Position numbers and translations under genes: made by a program | NCBI GenBank assembly: GCA_023403845.1 | Contig: JAEYDL010000021.1 | Coordinates: 32,412-96,411 of the forward strand | DNA: 64,000 nt | DNA from: Pseudomonadota bacterium | GTDB taxonomy: Bacteria > Desulfobacterota > Desulfovibrionia > Desulfovibrionales > Desulfovibrionaceae | Reading direction: 5' to 3' | In this document: positions 59,410 to 64,000 of the stretch, one piece after another | How positions within the stretch are numbered: position 1 is the first letter of the stretch | Layout: each line of letters begins with the position of its first letter | The notes under the pieces: generated by a model | Seen by the model: only the letters and a program-made list of their open reading frames with translations | Told to the model about the DNA's origin: nothing | Databases searched by the model: none

Positions 59410-62157
59410 ATGCGCCGCACTGCCAGCAAGCCCCGGACCGCTTCCATCGTTCCCCTGCAGCCGTTGCTGTTCTGGGAAACAGGAATCCTTCTCTTCGCCT
59501 GCGGCATTCTCGGAGTCCGCTTTCCTCTGCCCGCTCTTGTCGTCGCCGGTCTGATCTGTCTGATCGACAGCAGAATCCGCAAGCCTGCCGGAACCCTCTT
59601 CGCAACATGCTGTCTCGGAGCCGGATTTCTGTACGGCGGCCCAACGCGCTCCGTTCCTCCACCGGAACCTCCGGAATGGCTCGCAGAGGCGCTGACAGAT
59701 TCCCGAAGGGGCACCATGCGCATAACCGGCACCGTGGTCGGCACCAAGGGACTTCCGGATCAAAGACTGCGCATTCTGCTGGAAAACGTGCAGCCCGAAC
59801 ATGCCCTCATCCCGGCAGGTCCCCCATCTCCCGCATCGGCGGCAACACCCAAAAACCTTCCCCTCCCCGGCCTGCTGGTCTGGACATGGGAGCAGCCCCT
59901 TTTCCGCCCTCTGCCGGGTCAACAGGTAACGGCGACGCTGGCTGTCCGCCCCGTTCGCGGTTTCCGTAATGGGGGCTTCGAAGGGAGTGAGGCCTACTGG
60001 AGCAGGCAGGGGGTTTATTTCCAGAGCTGGAGCAGGGGCGATCGCCCTCTGGCCTCCGTTGCGGGACAACCAGCATGCGGCGCCGCACTGCGTGAGAAAC
60101 TGCGGCTGCTTGTGCTGGAAGCGGTCCGTCCTCCGGCCCCTGACGATACAGGAACGAAAGCACAAAACCGTTTCACTCCGACATCCTTCTTCCGCGGACC
60201 AGAGGACCCGGCAGCGACGAATTTCTCCCATGGCTGGGCCGTAATTCCGGCTCTTCTCTTTGGAGACCGCTTCGATCTGCGCACGCCGGACATGGACCGC
60301 ATCAACGCAGCCGGACTCGGGCACAGTCTGGCACTGTCCGGCCAGCATCTGGCCGTGGTCGGCCTGGTTTCCCTGTTCCTCGTCGGCTGCGTCGGGCTTA
60401 TTCGACCATCCGTTTTTCTGCTTGTCCCGGCCCATGCGCTGATCGGCCTGCTTGCACTTCCCCCGGCAGCGTTCTATCTCTGGCTCGGAGACGCCCCGCC
60501 GTCACTGATTCGGGCGGCCCTCATGCTGCTTGTCTGGTGCGCCTTCCGCTGCCTGCCCGCCTGCTTCCCGGAACGCTTTTCCCGCAATCGCTTTCAGCTT
60601 GCCTTCCCGGACGCCCTGTTGCTCGCATTTCTGTGCATGCTCATCATGGACCCCGGAATGTTATACGATACGGGAGCGCAGCTTTCCTTCTGCGCCGTGG
60701 CCGGCATCGCTCTCTGTTCGCCGCTGTTCGCGCATCTCTGGTCCGGCAGCCCTTTCCACATCACCTCGCTTCCCCCTGCGAACAGCTCTCTTCCCCACCG
60801 GGCAGGAAACGCCGTCCTGCGTCTCCTCTGGCTCACTCTGGGGTGTTCCGTGGCGGCTCAGCTTGCCACGCTGCCTCTGGTTCTCGACATCTTCGGACGC
60901 ACGACGCTCTGGTTCCCGCTCAACCTGCTCTGGCTCCCGATTCTTGGTTTTTTTGTCCTGCCCGTCTCCTTCCTCGGTCTGGCCGCCCTGAACTTCGGAC
61001 TCCCCGAAGCGGGAGCCTTCCTCCTGCATCTTGTCGTCATTCCCTGTGATCTTCTGCTAAACGGGCTTGTCTGGCTGCAGGATTCCGCCGGACTCGATTC
61101 CCTCTGGCTGCCGCGTCCACACTGGACCGCGCTGCCCGGCCTTGCCGCCGCAGGCGTTGCGCTGGCCCTTCTCCCGGGACGTACCAGACTCCCCGCTGTC
61201 GGGAAACGTCTGCTTGTCGCCGGGGGCCTGCTTCTGCTGATCGGTCCCTTGCTGTACCTGCATGCGCAAGGCGACAGACAGACGACGCTTCGCGTTCTCG
61301 ACGTGGGTCAGGCTCAGGCCATCCTGCTGGAATGGCCCGTACAAAACGGACGCAAGCGCGCTCTTGTGGACGGAGGCGGCTTTTTTTCCGACCGCTTCGA
61401 CAGCGGGCGCGACATCATTGCGCCTCTGCTTGCCCACAACCATCCAATGACGCTGGATTTTATTGCCCTGAGCCATCCGGACCGGGACCATCTTCGCGGT
61501 CTTCTGTTCATCGCGGCCCATTTCTCCCCCAGAGCAGTCTACACGGCATATCTGCCCGGCATCGATTTCCCTTCTTCTCAGGGACCAAACGGACAGGAAC
61601 CCGTTTCCCATTCCCGTCATGCCGGAGACGAACGAGAAAAGCCTTTGATCAGGGAGCTGCTTTCCATTCTTGCGCAACACGACATTCCCCGGCATACTCC
61701 AGCCGCGGGAACCCGCATTCCCCTGTCCGAAAATCTGTGGCTGGAAACGCTGGCTCCCCCGCCCGGGGTCGTTCCCGCCGGGAATAACGGACTTGTTCTG
61801 CGCCTTGTCCATAAGGGCAGAGGGCTGGCGCTCCTCCCCGGCGACGCCGAAGCGCCCTATCTGCGAGCCTTGCTGCGCAGCGGCGTCGAGCTTTCCGCCG
61901 ATGTGCTCGTTCTGCCGCACCACGGGTCCAAAGGCAGCCTCGTTCCCGCGCTGCTGGATGCCGTTTCGCCCCGGACGGCGCTTGTCAGCGCCGGTGCGTT
62001 CAACGCCTTCCGCCACCCGGCTCCCGCCGTTCGCAAGGCGCTTGAAGAGCGAGGAATTCCCCTGCACGTTACAGCCGAAGAAGGTGAACTCGTCGTTCGC
62101 TGGGATGAGGAGGGACGCCTGAAGGCTTTTCCAGGCTCCTCCGGCTCCATGCGCTGA
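59410..62157 (+). CDS. comEC: DNA uptake channel protein ComEC/Rec2
   Basis: Inner-membrane protein of 915 residues that would pass single-stranded DNA into the cytoplasm in natural transformation. An N-terminal DUF4131 segment with two spans and an OB-like fold (about 100-200) is followed by the competence domain with many spans (about 285-600; GLGHSLALSGQHLAVVGLV). A C-terminal metallo-beta-lactamase-like domain follows (VLDVGQAQAILLEWP, ALSHPDRDHLRGLLF, LLPGDAEAPYL, VLVLPHHGSKGS) and keeps metal-binding His and Asp. All three parts are present. There are no other competence genes in the window, and the protein also occurs in species not known to transform. Confidence 0.93.
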   Translation: MRRTASKPRTASIVPLQPLLFWETGILLFACGILGVRFPLPALVVAGLICLIDSRIRKPAGTLFATCCLGAGFLYGGPTRSVPPPEPPEWLAEALTDSRRGTMRITGTVVGTKGLPDQRLRILLENVQPEHALIPAGPPSPASAATPKNLPLPGLLVWTWEQPLFRPLPGQQVTATLAVRPVRGFRNGGFEGSEAYWSRQGVYFQSWSRGDRPLASVAGQPACGAALREKLRLLVLEAVRPPAPDDTGTKAQNRFTPTSFFRGPEDPAATNFSHGWAVIPALLFGDRFDLRTPDMDRINAAGLGHSLALSGQHLAVVGLVSLFLVGCVGLIRPSVFLLVPAHALIGLLALPPAAFYLWLGDAPPSLIRAALMLLVWCAFRCLPACFPERFSRNRFQLAFPDALLLAFLCMLIMDPGMLYDTGAQLSFCAVAGIALCSPLFAHLWSGSPFHITSLPPANSSLPHRAGNAVLRLLWLTLGCSVAAQLATLPLVLDIFGRTTLWFPLNLLWLPILGFFVLPVSFLGLAALNFGLPEAGAFLLHLVVIPCDLLLNGLVWLQDSAGLDSLWLPRPHWTALPGLAAAGVALALLPGRTRLPAVGKRLLVAGGLLLLIGPLLYLHAQGDRQTTLRVLDVGQAQAILLEWPVQNGRKRALVDGGGFFSDRFDSGRDIIAPLLAHNHPMTLDFIALSHPDRDHLRGLLFIAAHFSPRAVYTAYLPGIDFPSSQGPNGQEPVSHSRHAGDEREKPLIRELLSILAQHDIPRHTPAAGTRIPLSENLWLETLAPPPGVVPAGNNGLVLRLVHKGRGLALLPGDAEAPYLRALLRSGVELSADVLVLPHHGSKGSLVPALLDAVSPRTALVSAGAFNAFRHPAPAVRKALEERGIPLHVTAEEGELVVRWDEEGRLKAFPGSSGSMR

Positions 62158-62274
62158 AAGCTGAAATGGCCCCACCCCGGCATGAACCGGAGTGGCTTTC
62201 TTCTACGCAAAGACAAAACGCCGGCACCGGCATACGGGCGATTCCGGATTCTGCCGGGGGCAGGACGATTCTTC

Positions 62275-63867
62275 ATGAAATTGACCGCGACACACAAAAT
62301 GGGATTCGCCGCTCTGATCATGGCGGGAAGTGTCTTTCTTTCCCGTCTTATGGGACTGGTCCGCGACAAGGTCGTCTCATGGCAGTTCGGAGCGGGGAGT
62401 GAGTCCGACATCTACTTTGCGGCGTTCGTCGTACCGGACTTTCTGAATCATCTGCTGGCCGGCGGCTATATTTCCATCACCCTGATTCCCTTGCTCTCCA
62501 AACGTTTTGAAGAGGATCCCGAGGATGGTTGGCGTTTTTTTTCCGCCGTCTTCTGGTGGGCCTCCATCGGCATCGGAACACTGACCCTCATCGCCTGGCT
62601 GCTTGCTCCGAGACTTGCCGAACTGGTCGCTCCCGGATTTGGTCCCGCCGAAAGTGCCCGACTGAGCACCTTCCTGCGCATCATCCTGCCCGCTCAGGTC
62701 TTCTTTCTGCCCGGGGCCTGCGTCTCCGCCCTTCTGTACATCCGCAAGCAATTCTTCGCTCCGGCACTCACTCCGCTTGTCTACAACGGCTGCATCATTG
62801 CCGGAGGTCTGCTTGTTTCCGGGCGGGGCATGGAGGGTTTCTGCTGGGGCGTTCTGGCCGGCGCTGCGCTCGGCTCCTTCATTCTGCCGGTGATGGCAGC
62901 ACGCTCAGGTCATTATGCGGGCAAGGCGACTGAACAGGCGGGACTGCGCCTGCTCCCCGTTCTCCGCCATTCGCTGCTGAAACGGCTGCTGCTGCTGGCC
63001 CTGCCCCTGATGCTCGGCCTCTCCGTAGTAGTCATGGACGAACAGTTCGTGCGCATATTCGGTTCACTTGCCGGAGAAGGAGCAGTAAGCCTGCTCAGCT
63101 ACGCCCGGCGCATCATGCTCGTCCCCGTGGGCGTCGTGGCGCAGGCGGCGGGTGTGGCCTCCTTCCCCTTCCTCGCGGCGCTGGCCGCAAGAGGCGATGA
63201 TGCCGGCTTCGACGCCACGCTCGGTTCTGCTCTCCGGGGCAGCCTGCTTGTGGTCCTTCCCCTGACGGCCTACATGATCGTCGTGGCTCTGCCCACACTC
63301 GGCTTCATCTTTCAGGGCGGACGCTTCTCCCCGGAAGAAACCGTCGCCGCCGCGCCGCTCCTTCAGCTTCTGCTGCTCTCCGTACCTTTCTGGGTCGTCC
63401 AGCAGGTTATCGGACGCGCCTTCTACGCCCGGCAAAATACGCTCACGCCGGCCATCGTAGGCACAATCGCCACGGTGGCCGCAGTCCCCTTCTATCCGCC
63501 GGCAGTGCGTATGTTCGGAGCCACCGGCGTGGCCCTGCTCACCACCCTCTGCCTGTTCGCCTATACGCTGGCCCTCAGTCTGGTCTGGACCCGCAAGCAC
63601 GGCTCGGCGGCCTTCACCGGAACCGGCGCGCTCTGCCTGAAACTCGTTCTGCTCAGTGCACCCGGAACCGTGCTGGCCTTCCTTGCCGTGACGGAACTGC
63701 CACACGTCCTGCCCGGCCTGTTTCCCCTGCTGTACGCACATCTGCCCGAGGCTCTGCAACATGCCGTCATTCTCGCCTGCTCGGCCGTCGCCTTCGCAGC
63801 GCCCTATCTTGCTCTCGCGCGCCTGTTCATGCCGGAAGCCCTGAACCTGCGCAGAAGACGCTCCTGA
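62275..63867 (+). CDS. murJ: Lipid II flippase MurJ (MviN)
   Basis: Moves lipid II across the inner membrane for peptidoglycan growth. The 530-residue protein has about 14 membrane spans. Family motifs are SVFLSRLMGLVRDKVVSWQFG near the start, FVVPDFLNHLLAGGYISITLIPLL, the middle YARRIMLVPVGVVAQAAGVASFP (usually LYYANRL.QLP.G..), and AFYARQNTLTPAI. Arg and Asp residues of the early spans needed for transport in E. coli MurJ appear to be present (RLMGLVRD; SD in GSESDIYFAAF). The ATG at 62275 has AGGA nine bases upstream. A terminator follows. Confidence 0.93.
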   Translation: MKLTATHKMGFAALIMAGSVFLSRLMGLVRDKVVSWQFGAGSESDIYFAAFVVPDFLNHLLAGGYISITLIPLLSKRFEEDPEDGWRFFSAVFWWASIGIGTLTLIAWLLAPRLAELVAPGFGPAESARLSTFLRIILPAQVFFLPGACVSALLYIRKQFFAPALTPLVYNGCIIAGGLLVSGRGMEGFCWGVLAGAALGSFILPVMAARSGHYAGKATEQAGLRLLPVLRHSLLKRLLLLALPLMLGLSVVVMDEQFVRIFGSLAGEGAVSLLSYARRIMLVPVGVVAQAAGVASFPFLAALAARGDDAGFDATLGSALRGSLLVVLPLTAYMIVVALPTLGFIFQGGRFSPEETVAAAPLLQLLLLSVPFWVVQQVIGRAFYARQNTLTPAIVGTIATVAAVPFYPPAVRMFGATGVALLTTLCLFAYTLALSLVWTRKHGSAAFTGTGALCLKLVLLSAPGTVLAFLAVTELPHVLPGLFPLLYAHLPEALQHAVILACSAVAFAAPYLALARLFMPEALNLRRRRS

Positions 63868-63881
63868 AAGACGAAATCATG

Positions 63882-63904
63882 ACCGCCCCTTCAAGGGGCG
63901 GTTT
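63882..63904 (+). terminator. Terminator downstream of murJ
   Basis: ACCGCCCCT (63882-63890) pairs with AGGGGCGGT (63894-63902) over a three-base loop, with TTT and then GATTT following. It lies 14 bp after the murJ stop codon. Confidence 0.75.
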
Positions 63905-63909
63905 GATTT

Positions 63910-64000
63910 GGCCCTATAAGGGCCCGGTACTTGTCTGCCCGCTTAAGCAGGCATGTCCTGACTTCTGCCATTGTTCCTAGCTACCCATAAATGGGTTTTT
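63910..64000. repeat. Array of three more short hairpins at the window edge
   Basis: GGCCCT/AGGGCC (63910-63924, loop ATA), TGCC-GCTT/AAGC-GGCA (63936-63953, a near-perfect palindrome) and ACCCAT/ATGGGT (63983-63996, loop AA) followed by TTTTT. The last could be a terminator for leftward or rightward transcription. With the murJ terminator this makes four hairpins in 120 bp. Such runs are found at the ends of IS200/IS605-type elements, but no transposase or TnpB is in view, so the identity is open. Confidence 0.5.

Noticed and set aside
1..64000. tRNA genes, rRNA genes, CRISPR arrays, prophage or integrase genes
   Set aside because: I saw no T-loop plus acceptor pattern, no regular spaced repeats and no phage, integrase or transposase motifs in any ORF. 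A tRNAscan or CRISPR search would settle it.

Overview
The window is a gene-dense (about 59% GC by eye) chromosomal segment from a Gram-negative bacterium, most likely a member of the Desulfovibrionaceae (Desulfovibrio, Bilophila or Mailhella type). Support for this comes from the archaeal-type start of the aromatic pathway (ADTH synthase plus dehydroquinate synthase II), a cluster of RpoH-like sigma factor, truncated MetH, TlpA, short N-acetylglutamate synthase and hpt that resembles what I remember of Desulfovibrio gene order (from memory, not searched), lipid A and MsbA genes, and a CGGC-domain protein common in anaerobes. I see no rRNA, tRNA, CRISPR array, intact transposase or prophage. 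The last 120 bp carry a run of hairpins that may be the edge of a mobile element.

Layout. 1-3.9 kb: livHMGF, a branched-chain amino acid ABC transporter. 4.4-13.0 kb: a complete high-affinity K+ uptake locus (small ORF, kdpF, kdpA, kdpB, kdpC, kdpD, kdpE) behind a promoter with phased TTTAAT boxes that could be the KdpE operator. 13.1-19.0 kb, minus strand: an acyl-CoA synthetase, a shikimate-kinase-like kinase, an amino-acid ABC transporter (two permeases and a binding protein, no ATPase in view) and a DUF457-type membrane protein. 19.4-26.8 kb, plus strand: hypF, a septoil-knot-like exported protein, a Dabb protein, a TrmN6-like methyltransferase, and a fusion of an endonuclease-Q-like PHP nuclease with a UvrD-family helicase. 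27.3-27.7 kb: a universal stress protein on the minus strand.

28.4-31.6 kb: the aromatic operon (ADTH synthase, dehydroquinate synthase II, PheA) preceded by a Phe-rich leader peptide and mutually exclusive antiterminator and terminator hairpins, a classical phenylalanine attenuator that I could trace base by base. 31.7-44.7 kb is mostly minus strand: rlmN, an HD/Cca-like protein, rdgB, (plus strand rimO), then a probable operon of TPR lipoprotein, LolB-like lipoprotein, small coiled-coil protein, rpiB, cysS and an M48 protease, and an RpoH-like sigma factor with a long acidic N-terminus.

44.9-50.7 kb, plus strand: metH lacking the reactivation domain, tlpA, short argA, hpt, a zinc-ribbon membrane protein, an AAC(6')-like acetyltransferase and a CGGC protein. 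51-55.2 kb, minus strand: an SDR, a fused DUF374-LpxL acyltransferase and an MsbA-type flippase. 55.3-63.9 kb, plus strand: an RluB-type pseudouridine synthase, pyridoxal kinase, murI, a class V aminotransferase, comEC and murJ.

The strongest findings are the Phe attenuator, the EndoQ-helicase fusion, the DUF374-LpxL fusion with its own internal start site, the kinase missing shikimate-binding residues, and the kdp regulatory region. All family assignments were made by reading motifs; no database search was possible.
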